This document shows positions 1 through 5,276 of a DNA stretch of 7,251 nucleotides, one piece after another. Origin of the DNA: Alphaproteobacteria bacterium. Its GTDB lineage: Bacteria > Pseudomonadota > Alphaproteobacteria > Rhizobiales > Aestuariivirgaceae. Position 1 is the stretch's first letter. Each line of letters opens with the position of its first letter. The stretch spans positions 1 to 7,251 of the forward strand of contig JAHEJE010000150.1 of the NCBI GenBank assembly GCA_024639035.1, written 5' to 3'. A program made the position numbers and the translations under genes. The notes beneath the pieces are model-generated. The model was not told where the DNA came from. It ran no database searches and worked only from the letters and a program-made list of their open reading frames with translations.

Positions 1-98
1 AGAAAGCCGAGAACCTTGGCCGGGTTCATCATCTGGGAGACGTAGAGGCCGGCGCCGAACAGCATGCCGGCCAACAGGCTGACGATTGTGTGGATCAT
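1..98 (-). CDS. YeeE/YedE family (DUF6691-like) membrane protein, second half of a split transporter, partial
   Basis: This is the first 32 codons of a gene that continues beyond the left edge. The translation begins MIHTIVSLLAGMLFGAGLYV and goes on through SQMMNPAKVLGF, which is the N-terminal signature of the C-terminal-half proteins of split YeeE/YedE transporters (a hydrophobic helix, then Gly-rich GxGLxxSxMxNPAKVLGF). These membrane proteins are linked to uptake of thiosulfate or other reduced sulfur compounds, or to sulfur export in biofilm operons. The ATG lies 5 nt after the stop of the upstream half-gene. I see no good Shine-Dalgarno sequence, so translational coupling is likely. The family call is fairly firm although only a fragment is visible; the substrate is inferred from the family. 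Confidence 0.8.
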   Translation of the reverse strand, partial: MIHTIVSLLAGMLFGAGLYVSQMMNPAKVLGF

Positions 99-103
99 GT
101 GCG

Positions 104-526
104 CTAACCCAGGATATGGCGAGTGACAAACACGGTCAGTGCGGCGACGGCAAAGAACACCACGGTTGCCGCGGCAGAGCGCCGTGACCCGCGCGACAGT
201 CCGCACACGCCGTGTCCGCTGGTGCAGCCATTGCCGAGCCGGGTGCCGAAACCGACCAGGAGCCCTGCGCCGATGAGCACGGGCACTGATGCATCAAGCG
301 TGATCGGCGGGCGGGCAAGACCGGCTGCTGCCACTGCAAGCGGCCCGAGGATCAATCCTAGCACGAAGGCATAGCGCCAGATGCTTTGTCTGGCGAATGC
401 CGACAGGGCGCCGGCGACGATACCGGATATGCCGGCGATCCGGCCTTCCAACAATAAGAAAGCCGACGCTGCCGCGCCGATCATGAGGCCGCCGGCAAGG
501 CCGGATATCGGCGTGAATTCCTGCAC
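104..526 (-). CDS. YeeE/YedE family protein (PF04143), first half of a split sulfur-compound transporter
   Basis: A 140-residue integral membrane protein with about five hydrophobic segments (roughly residues 6-26, 29-44, 51-70, 80-98 and 116-135). Residues 94-112 read GTRLGNGCTSGHGVCGLSR, the hallmark of the YeeE/YedE family; Cys101 and Cys108 are the conserved cysteines thought to relay sulfur compounds in TsuA-type thiosulfate transporters. Full-length TsuA holds two such halves in one chain; here they are separate genes, as in the PmpA/PmpB arrangement, and the partner follows after 5 nt. The start is taken as GTG at 526, because AAGGA sits 8 nt upstream and there is no in-frame ATG nearby. 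No BigR-type ArsR regulator or Blh hydrolase is visible next to it, although these often accompany the family. The substrate is inferred. Confidence 0.88.
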   Translation of the reverse strand: MQEFTPISGLAGGLMIGAAASAFLLLEGRIAGISGIVAGALSAFARQSIWRYAFVLGLILGPLAVAAAGLARPPITLDASVPVLIGAGLLVGFGTRLGNGCTSGHGVCGLSRGSRRSAAATVVFFAVAALTVFVTRHILG

Positions 527-568
527 GGTCGCGATCCTTCCAGTCCATGAACATTTCGATGGATTGGA

Positions 569-597
569 TTCTTAGGCCGATGTGCCCGGTTCGCCAA
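569..597 (-). promoter_or_regulatory. Candidate promoter for the YeeE/YedE gene pair
   Basis: Read on the minus strand, TTGGCG (597-592) is followed after 17 bp by TAAGAA (574-569), within the 93-bp gap between the reductase gene and the YeeE/YedE start. The -35 match is fair and the -10 match is poor. It is offered because the gap must hold a promoter unless the transporter genes are read through from the reductase gene. Confidence 0.25.
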
Positions 598-619
598 GCA
601 TCGATCGCGAATTCCGGCT

Positions 620-1249
620 TTAATTCGACACACCGACCGCGCGGTGCAGATAGGTTGCATCCTTGAGTTGCGATACCAGGAATTCCGCCACATCGGCACG
701 GGAAATCTTAAGTTTCAGGCCGGGTTCGGTAGCGCCGAAACCATGCCGGAAGCTGCCGGTTGCCGGACCGTCGGTAAAAGCGCTCGGCCGCACCAGGGTC
801 CAATCCAGTCCACTTTCGCGGACCAGCGTTTCCTGTACCTGATGATCGAGAAACACCGGCCGCAGAAAAAGCCCGAACATGATCCGCTTCCAGAAGAAAT
901 TGAGATTGCCCCAACTTTCATGAGCGCCCAATGTCGACTGGCAAATCAGCCGGCGCGCACCATGCGCCTGCATGCCGGCGATGATGTTGCGCGTGCCCTG
1001 TGAACGCACCTTGCTGTTGCGCGACATCCCCGCGCCCAGTGTCACGACCACGGCGTCGTGGCCGGCAATGGCGCTGCTGACGGCATCCGGGTCGAGCGCA
1101 TCGCCGGCGACAAATGCGAGCCGCGGGTGATCAATGTCCAGCGCGTGCGGGTTGCGGGCAAATGCCGTCACCTCGTGACCCTGTTGCAGGCCACGCGCGA
1201 CAAACAGGCGACCAACCGTTCCGGTGGCGCCGAATACAATCAGTTTCAT
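620..1249 (-). CDS. NAD(P)-binding NmrA/SDR-like protein (NAD(P)H-binding, PF13460 type)
   Basis: A 209-residue soluble Rossmann-fold protein of the atypical SDR group (NmrA, YwnB or biliverdin-reductase-B-like). The dinucleotide-binding motif GATGTVG is at residues 7-13 after beta-1 (KLIVF). Arg32, after the second strand, is where NADP-preferring members place a basic residue. The segment HQVQE, then SGLDWTLVRPSAFTDGP (residues about 136-162), is the typical C-terminal signature of this group. Such proteins reduce small molecules or sense the NADP redox state; the substrate here is unknown. The ATG at 1249 is chosen because GGAG lies 6 nt upstream (1259-1256); an ATG four codons earlier overlaps that site and is unlikely. 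The gene is divergent from a TetR regulator and shares a palindromic operator with it, so repression by that regulator is likely. Confidence 0.85.
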   Translation of the reverse strand: MKLIVFGATGTVGRLFVARGLQQGHEVTAFARNPHALDIDHPRLAFVAGDALDPDAVSSAIAGHDAVVVTLGAGMSRNSKVRSQGTRNIIAGMQAHGARRLICQSTLGAHESWGNLNFFWKRIMFGLFLRPVFLDHQVQETLVRESGLDWTLVRPSAFTDGPATGSFRHGFGATEPGLKLKISRADVAEFLVSQLKDATYLHRAVGVSN

Positions 1250-1269
1250 CGTTATCTCCATTGCGTGAA

Positions 1270-1298
1270 ATTCAATCCGTAACTTGACACGGTGTCAA
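1270..1298 (-). promoter_or_regulatory. Promoter of the NmrA-like gene
   Basis: On the minus strand a perfect -35 TTGACA (1298-1293) is followed by exactly 17 bp and TTGAAT (1275-1270, four of six -10 matches). Transcription would begin near 1263, leaving a leader of about 14 nt that contains the GGAG ribosome binding site and then the ATG at 1249. The -35 box forms one arm of the 1284-1298 palindrome, so a bound repressor would directly block RNA polymerase. Confidence 0.6.
1284..1298. promoter_or_regulatory. Operator 1, perfect palindrome TTGACAC-G-GTGTCAA
   Basis: A perfect 7-bp inverted repeat around a single central G lies in the divergent gap between the NmrA-like gene and tetR. It covers the -35 box of the reductase promoter. 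A near-identical copy lies 41 bp to the right. The position, the symmetry and the repetition indicate the binding site of the adjacent TetR-family protein; this is an inference from arrangement. Confidence 0.75.
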
Positions 1299-1324
1299 TT
1301 GACGGATCGACGAATAGATTGTAG

Positions 1325-1339
1325 TTGACACCATGTCAA
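1325..1339. promoter_or_regulatory. Operator 2, palindrome TTGACACCATGTCAA over the tetR start codon
   Basis: This is the second copy of the palindrome; its outer six bases on each side are identical to operator 1 (TTGACA...TGTCAA) and one inner pair is mismatched. It starts 41 bp after operator 1, close to four helical turns, so two dimers would lie on about the same face of the DNA. The ATG of tetR (1333-1335) is inside the site, which fits autorepression at or just after the transcription start. Confidence 0.72.
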
Positions 1340-1947
1340 GCAATAATCCGAATACCCGGGAACGAATCCTGCGGTCGTGCTGGGAGCTGCTGGAAAGCGG
1401 TGAGGGCGGTGCTGTGCGCATGAGCGACATTGCCCGCAAGGCCGGGATCAGTCGGCAGGCGGTCTATCTGCATTTTCCCAAGCGCGCCGAACTGCTGATC
1501 GCGACCACGCATTACATAGACGAGGTCAAGGATGTCGATGGCCGGCTGGCCCGCAGCCGTCAGGCCGGCAGAGGGCTTGAGCGGCTCGATGCCTTTATCG
1601 AGGCCTGGGGCGGTTACGTGCCGGAAATCCACGGCGTCGCCAAGGCATTGATGGCGATGATGGCGAACGATGCCGATGCCGCCGATGCCTGGCGCGGACG
1701 CATGGAGGCTCTCAGGCAGGGATGCCAGGCAGCGGTCGATGCCGTGCACAACGACAGCAAGCTGACGCCCGATCTCAGCCCGCAACAGGCGACCGACCTG
1801 CTGTGGGCCATCCTGTCGGTTGGTAACTGGGAGCTGCTGACACGCGAGTGCGGTTGGCGGCAGGAAGACTATATCCGGCACATGAAGACCGCCGCCCGCA
1901 AAATTCTGATCAAAAATAATCCGGGCCGAAATACGGCCCGGATATAA
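1333..1947 (+). CDS. TetR/AcrR family transcriptional regulator
   Basis: A 204-residue repressor of the TetR family. The N-terminal DNA-binding domain is clear: residues 8-22 form the first helix (TRERILRSCWELLES), and residues 30-47 (MSDIARKAGISRQAVYLH, then F) are the helix-turn-helix with the family's typical AVYLHF ending, followed by KRAELL. The rest (about 60-195) is a helical ligand-binding and dimerisation domain with no recognisable ligand signature. It probably represses itself and the divergent NmrA-like gene through the two TTGACA-N3-TGTCAA palindromes. The ATG at 1333 lies inside operator 2 and has no Shine-Dalgarno sequence, so the mRNA may be leaderless or nearly so; GTGTCA (1292-1297), 17 bp, TAGATT (1315-1320) is a possible weak promoter. 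The last codons (about residues 196-204) are formed by a terminator hairpin, which suggests that the C-terminal tail is not conserved. Confidence 0.9.
   Translation: MSSNNPNTRERILRSCWELLESGEGGAVRMSDIARKAGISRQAVYLHFPKRAELLIATTHYIDEVKDVDGRLARSRQAGRGLERLDAFIEAWGGYVPEIHGVAKALMAMMANDADAADAWRGRMEALRQGCQAAVDAVHNDSKLTPDLSPQQATDLLWAILSVGNWELLTRECGWRQEDYIRHMKTAARKILIKNNPGRNTARI
1919..1943 (-). terminator. Rho-independent terminator of the BCCT operon, overlapping the 3' end of tetR
   Basis: A perfect 10-bp stem, ATCCGGGCCG / CGGCCCGGAT with a 5-nt loop, begins 31 nt past the BCCT stop codon. In the minus direction it is followed by ATTTTTGATC after one further T, a good U tract. In the plus direction the tail is only ATAATTTCG, so it would terminate tetR weakly. 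The hairpin lies inside the tetR coding sequence, whose stop codon is at 1945-1947. Confidence 0.82.
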
Positions 1948-1974
1948 TTTCGCGTTGGTGGAAGTCGATACCGG

Positions 1975-3579
1975 TTAGCGGTTGAGGAACTCCAGCTCGC
2001 GGCGGTCTTCGACGTCCGGCAGCGGATGATCCGCGTGTAGCGATTTCACCAATCCGTAAGCCATCAGGATCAACAGGATGGCGATCGGCAATCCGGCCAC
2101 GATCGATGCGGTTTGCAGAGCGCTCAATCCGCCCGCCAGCATCAGCACCGCAGCCACGACACCTGAGGTGATGCCCCAGAAGATGCGGAACTTGACCGGC
2201 GGATGCTCATCGCCCATCGACAGCATGGTGCACATCACCAGCGTTCCGGAGTCTGACGATGTCACGAACCACGACACCAGCAGAATGGTAGTGACGATGG
2301 TCAGTGGCGTTGTCAGCCAGTCATAGCCGAAGCCGGCAATGGTCTGGAACACGCCCGAGGCATAATCGTTGGCGACGGCTTCCTTGACGCCGGCCTGATA
2401 GAACAGGTCAACGCCGGTCGCAGCACCACCGAAGATGCCCATCCACAGGATGACCACCGAGACCGGCACCAGCAGCACGCAGTAGCAGAACTGCCGGATG
2501 GTGCGGCCCTTGGACACGCGGGCAATGAACATGCCGACGAACGGGCACCAGGCAATCCACCAGCCCCAGTAGAAGATCGTCCACCAGGCCTGCCATTGCC
2601 GCTCAGGCTCAGGATCGATCCAGAAGCCCATCGGAATGACATTCCACAGGTAGTCACCGGCGCCGGTGATCATCATGCCAAGGATGAAAGCCGTTGGCCC
2701 AAGGAGTAGGAACGCAACCAGCAGCGCCAGGCTGACCTGAACGTTTGCTTCCGACAGGATGCGTACACCCTTGCCGACGCCCGAGGCCGCCGAAGCTGTG
2801 CCGGCAATGGTAATGAGTGCGACGATGATCAGCTGATTGGGCAGCGTGTTCGATATCCAGCCGAGCTTTTCCAGACCGGCGGCGATCGGCGTCACGCCAA
2901 GGCCCAGCGAAGTCGCCAGGCCGAAGATCGTGCCGAACACACCGATCAGGTCGATGATGTTGCCCCATGTGCCGTAGATTTTGTCGCCCAGAATTGGGTA
3001 GAAGGCCGAACGCAATGTCAGCGGCAGATCCTTGCGATAGGCAAAGTAGGCAAGGCTCAGTCCGACGAGCACGTAAAGTGCCCAACCATGCAGCCCCCAG
3101 TGGAAGTTGGTGATCCGAATTGCGATGCCGGCCGCTTCGACGCTGCCCGCTTTGACGCCCTCATTCACCATGTAGGGGTTATCGGCGATGTGGTACATCG
3201 GTTCGGCAACGCCCCAGTAGATGAGGCCGGATCCGAGGCCGGCACTGAACAGCATGCAGATCCACGAGAAGGTTGAAAAGTCCGGCTCATCATCATCATG
3301 TCCGAGCTTGATGTCGCCGAACCGGCTGACCAGCAACCAGAGCACGAAGAACAGCACGCCGTTCATCACGATCACATAGAACCAGTCCAGCGAATTAATA
3401 ATGAAGTCTTTGCCTGCCGCGAACACGGCACCTGAATATTCAACGTCGGAAATGGTAAAACCGACGAAAGCAATGATCATGACCATCGAGGCGATGCCCA
3501 TGAATTTGTTCATGCCCGCGAACAGGCCGGTCTTGTCGACCAGATCTTTCGGCGGGACGTGACTTGAAGTTTCATTCAT
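1975..3579 (-). CDS. BCCT family (betaine/carnitine/choline-type) transporter
   Basis: A 534-residue inner-membrane secondary transporter with about twelve helices and a LeuT-like fold, normally driven by sodium. Family signatures are intact. The Gly-rich unwound TM3 stretch is at 112-119 (SAGLGSGL), followed by YWGVAEPMYH. The aromatic site in TM4 is HWGLHGWALY at 160-169. The TM8 signature FYWGWWIAWCPFVGMFIARVS is at 336-356, with Trp340, Trp341 and Trp344 matching the BetP substrate-cage tryptophans. TSSDSGT lies at 440-446. The third Gly of the TM3 stretch is Gly, as in betaine-type BetP, and not Asp as in choline-type BetT. That favours a betaine-like substrate, but it is a by-eye alignment. 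The N and C tails are short, so the long osmosensing C-terminal domain of BetP or BetT is missing. The ATG at 3579 has GGGGAG 7 nt upstream; an ATG further out at 3633 lies within the preceding gene. It is the second gene of an operon, 31 nt after the binding-protein gene. Confidence 0.93.
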   Translation of the reverse strand: MNETSSHVPPKDLVDKTGLFAGMNKFMGIASMVMIIAFVGFTISDVEYSGAVFAAGKDFIINSLDWFYVIVMNGVLFFVLWLLVSRFGDIKLGHDDDEPDFSTFSWICMLFSAGLGSGLIYWGVAEPMYHIADNPYMVNEGVKAGSVEAAGIAIRITNFHWGLHGWALYVLVGLSLAYFAYRKDLPLTLRSAFYPILGDKIYGTWGNIIDLIGVFGTIFGLATSLGLGVTPIAAGLEKLGWISNTLPNQLIIVALITIAGTASAASGVGKGVRILSEANVQVSLALLVAFLLLGPTAFILGMMITGAGDYLWNVIPMGFWIDPEPERQWQAWWTIFYWGWWIAWCPFVGMFIARVSKGRTIRQFCYCVLLVPVSVVILWMGIFGGAATGVDLFYQAGVKEAVANDYASGVFQTIAGFGYDWLTTPLTIVTTILLVSWFVTSSDSGTLVMCTMLSMGDEHPPVKFRIFWGITSGVVAAVLMLAGGLSALQTASIVAGLPIAILLILMAYGLVKSLHADHPLPDVEDRRELEFLNR

Positions 3580-3610
3580 AGAATAGCTCCCCAGATAAAT
3601 GCGTTCTTGA

Positions 3611-4774
3611 TTATCGAACTGTGCCGGAGGCACCTTTTTGGGTCACCTCGTGCAGCCAGGCGTCATAGGATTCTTTCAGACGGGCATAGTTCTTCGACCA
3701 CCATGCCGCGTCCGACAGTATGTGCGCCTTGTCTTCGTAAGCCGGTCCGTTGGGCAGTTGCGCCAGGATGTCTTCAGGCAGCAATGCCAGCGACGACTTG
3801 CGCGTCGGCCCGTTCGGCAGGTGCTTGACCATATTGGCCAGTGCTTCCGAAGAGCTGGCGAAGCGGATGAAGTCGATTGCCGCATCCTTGTTCTGGCTGC
3901 CTTTCGGGATGCCGAACAGGTCGAGCTCGATCACCCGGCCATCCCACACCATATCGAAGGTTGCACCTTCTTTCTTGGCCGCGGTTGCGCCGGTTGTCGC
4001 CCAGATCATGCTCATTACCACCTCGTGGTCGTTGAGCAGACGGATAGGTTCGGAGCCCTTGGTCCAGAAGCGCAGGCCGGTCTTGATGGAAGACATGCGC
4101 TCCAGTGCCCGGGCCACGCCTTCAGGCGTTTCCAGTTGGGCATAGACGTCTGCCGGTGCAACGCCATCGGCGATCAGTGCCCATTCCATCAGCACCGAAG
4201 GGTCATTGCGCACGGCGCGCCGGCCGGGAAACTTGTCAGTGTCGAAGAAGTCGGCAATTGTCGACGGTGCTGCTCCGGCACTGGCCGAAATGTCCTTGTT
4301 GTAGGCAAAGGCGGTGGCCCAGACGATGACGCCGACGCCGCACTTGTTGAGTGCACCTTCAACAAAATCATCCTTGAAAGCCGTGCCATCGGCGCCGGCT
4401 GGAAGTTCGATACCGCTCAAATCCTCGAGCAGGCCTTCGTTGCACGCGCGCAGAGAATCGGCCTGGGTCAAATCGACGATATCCCAAGTCACATTGGCCG
4501 ATTCGACCTGATCGCGGATCTCGTCGATGCCTCCGTTGTATCCGTCGACATGCACCTTGGTGCCGGTCTTGGCTTCATACGGCCGCACGAAACCGAGCAT
4601 CTGGCTGCGCATGTAAGGTCCGACCCAGGATGTAAAGGTAATTTCTTTCTGTGCCATGGCCGGCATCGTTTCACCGCTGCTTTGGGCAACACTATCGGAC
4701 GGCGCCAAAGCCCCGGCCAACAGGACCAGCGCGGCCAGCCCAGTACTCAATAACTTCATTCTGCTGAATGACAT
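3611..4774 (-). CDS. Periplasmic solute-binding protein, PotD/PotF-like (COG0687 type)
   Basis: A 387-residue secreted binding protein. Residues 1-30 are a Sec signal peptide: basic start, hydrophobic core about 8-24, likely cleavage after Ala30 (SVA then QSS). The mature part starts with the PotD-like ITFTSWVGPYMRSQM (45-59) and continues with WDIVDLTQADSLRACNEGLL (97-116), a typical lobe-1 segment of polyamine-type binding proteins. FGIPKGSQNKDAAIDFIRF (287-305) matches the hinge region. Compared with PotD FWMD, the ligand-site stretch reads IELD (282-285), so the PotD Trp255 position appears to be Glu283 while Asp257 is kept as Asp285. This is a by-eye alignment; it suggests a cationic ligand other than spermidine. 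Cys111 and Cys145 could form a disulfide. The start ATG at 4774 has GGAGG 8 nt upstream. No ABC permease or ATPase gene follows; the next gene, 31 nt on, encodes a BCCT transporter. Confidence 0.9.
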   Translation of the reverse strand: MSFSRMKLLSTGLAALVLLAGALAPSDSVAQSSGETMPAMAQKEITFTSWVGPYMRSQMLGFVRPYEAKTGTKVHVDGYNGGIDEIRDQVESANVTWDIVDLTQADSLRACNEGLLEDLSGIELPAGADGTAFKDDFVEGALNKCGVGVIVWATAFAYNKDISASAGAAPSTIADFFDTDKFPGRRAVRNDPSVLMEWALIADGVAPADVYAQLETPEGVARALERMSSIKTGLRFWTKGSEPIRLLNDHEVVMSMIWATTGATAAKKEGATFDMVWDGRVIELDLFGIPKGSQNKDAAIDFIRFASSSEALANMVKHLPNGPTRKSSLALLPEDILAQLPNGPAYEDKAHILSDAAWWSKNYARLKESYDAWLHEVTQKGASGTVR

Positions 4775-4982
4775 TCAATCCACCTCCCGTGTTGCGGCGC
4801 GCAATCGCGCCGTGACGTTTAGCACGATGCACAATGACTACAGTGTAATTGAGCCGGTGGACCCCATGCCCCGAATGCAGACCGCCACCTCGCGCCTTGG
4901 CTAGGTTAGTTTCTACTAAAGTTCTAGAGCAAACCAAATTCGGCATGGCAACGTGCGCAAACGACATATTTGGGCGATATTT
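4775..4982 (-). other. Leader and promoter region of the binding-protein/BCCT operon, no gene seen
   Basis: About 200 bp between the end of the recognisable isocitrate-lyase-like fragment and the binding-protein start. It contains the strong Shine-Dalgarno GGGAGG (4788-4783), a GC-rich hairpin at 4795-4812 and a phased heptamer repeat at 4966-4983. Minus-strand stretches such as TTACAC, 18 bp, then TGCTAAACG (around 4850-4818) could be a weak promoter, but no convincing -35/-10 pair stands out. A reading frame crosses the stretch without stops from the upstream fragment, but it resembles no protein I recognise. Confidence 0.5.
4795..4812 (-). promoter_or_regulatory. GC-rich hairpin or palindrome in the leader of the binding-protein gene
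   Basis: The minus strand reads CGGCGCG-ATTG-CGCGCCG, a perfect 7-bp stem with a 4-nt loop, ending 7 nt before the Shine-Dalgarno GGGAGG. No U tract follows, so it is not a terminator. It may be an mRNA structure that affects translation or stability, or a palindromic operator. The function is not determined. Confidence 0.5.
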
Positions 4983-4983
4983 G
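4966..4983. repeat. Heptamer direct repeat ATATTTG with 11-bp period
   Basis: ATATTTG occurs at 4966-4972 and again at 4977-4983, separated by GGCG. The 11-bp period is about one helical turn, as for two protein half-sites on one face of the DNA. It coincides with the point where similarity to the isocitrate-lyase family stops, so it may mark the deletion joint or be a regulatory site. Chance cannot be excluded for so short a repeat. Confidence 0.4.
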
Positions 4984-5120
4984 CCGCCGCTGGTGGTGGC
5001 GAGCGCTTCTAAGCCCATTGATGCCAGGATGCGGGCAGAACCGATGTCCCAGGGATTGGGTATGATAAAAGCGCCGGGTCTTTCGTGCAGTTGGCGGAAA
5101 GTGGTTGTGGTGGCGGCCAT
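4983..5120 (-). pseudogene. 5' remnant of an isocitrate lyase/PEP mutase family gene
   Basis: The first 46 codons, starting at ATG 5120, read as the N-terminus of an isocitrate lyase/phosphoenolpyruvate mutase family protein: a short helix (FRQLHERPGAF), then IPNPWDIGSARILASMGLEA, then LATTSGG. This is the conserved first strand and helix of the (beta/alpha)8 barrel. Family members run to about 250-290 residues with a Mg-binding and catalytic Cys/Asp region further on, none of which is present. After about 4983 the frame stays open to 4692 but loses similarity and overlaps the binding-protein gene out of frame. The Shine-Dalgarno GAGGA (5132-5128), 7 nt from the ATG, is intact, so the 5' end was once translated. 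I infer that a deletion or rearrangement removed the rest and joined the 5' end to the leader of the transport operon. Confidence 0.7.
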
Positions 5121-5276
5121 GGACGGATCCTCACATAGAATGCCGCGCTCGTCTTAGCATCAGATTGCTGACAGCCTGGTGCCAGCAGCTTTCCAACCTT
5201 GGTGTCACGCGCACGTGAATTGAAACTCGCCGGCAGACCATCCACGTGTAACGGGTCGTCAAACCGGAGATCAATC
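5121..5276. other. Intergenic region between the truncated lyase-like gene and the peroxiredoxin-like gene
   Basis: These 156 bp separate divergent starts and must hold the promoter of the plus-strand peroxiredoxin-like gene and the old promoter of the lyase-like gene. An imperfect inverted repeat, TGCTGACA-N6-TGCCAGCA, lies at 5166-5187 with one mismatch. TTGAAA at 5220-5225 is a possible -35 for the plus strand, but no well-spaced -10 is seen. The ribosome binding site CGGAGA (5265-5270) precedes the ATG at 5277 by 6 nt. Confidence 0.4.

Noticed and set aside
1336..1881. A 181-codon open frame antisense to tetR
   Set aside because: It lies within the tetR coding sequence and shows no recognisable domain; it is explained by codon bias.
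3638..4753. A 371-codon open frame on the plus strand opposite the solute-binding protein gene
   Set aside because: The opposite strand encodes a clear family protein with signal peptide and ribosome binding site. The plus-strand translation shows no recognisable domain and is rich in Arg, Gly and His, as antisense frames of GC-rich genes are.
4906..4919. Short inverted repeat TTAGT-TTCT-ACTAA
   Set aside because: A 5-bp AT-rich stem is weak and easily due to chance; it has no U tract or paired site.
4692..5120. The whole 142-codon frame as one intact gene
   Set aside because: Only its first ~46 codons resemble a known family; the rest overlaps the binding-protein start region out of frame and looks non-coding, so it is reported as a remnant.
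5166..5187. Imperfect inverted repeat TGCTGACA-N6-TGCCAGCA in the 5121-5276 gap
   Set aside because: There is a single copy with a mismatch and no promoter context, so it was noted but not called as an operator.
5199..5276. N-terminal extension of the peroxiredoxin-like protein
   Set aside because: There is no ribosome binding site at 5199 and the extra residues do not fit the family, while ATG 5277 has GGAG at proper spacing.
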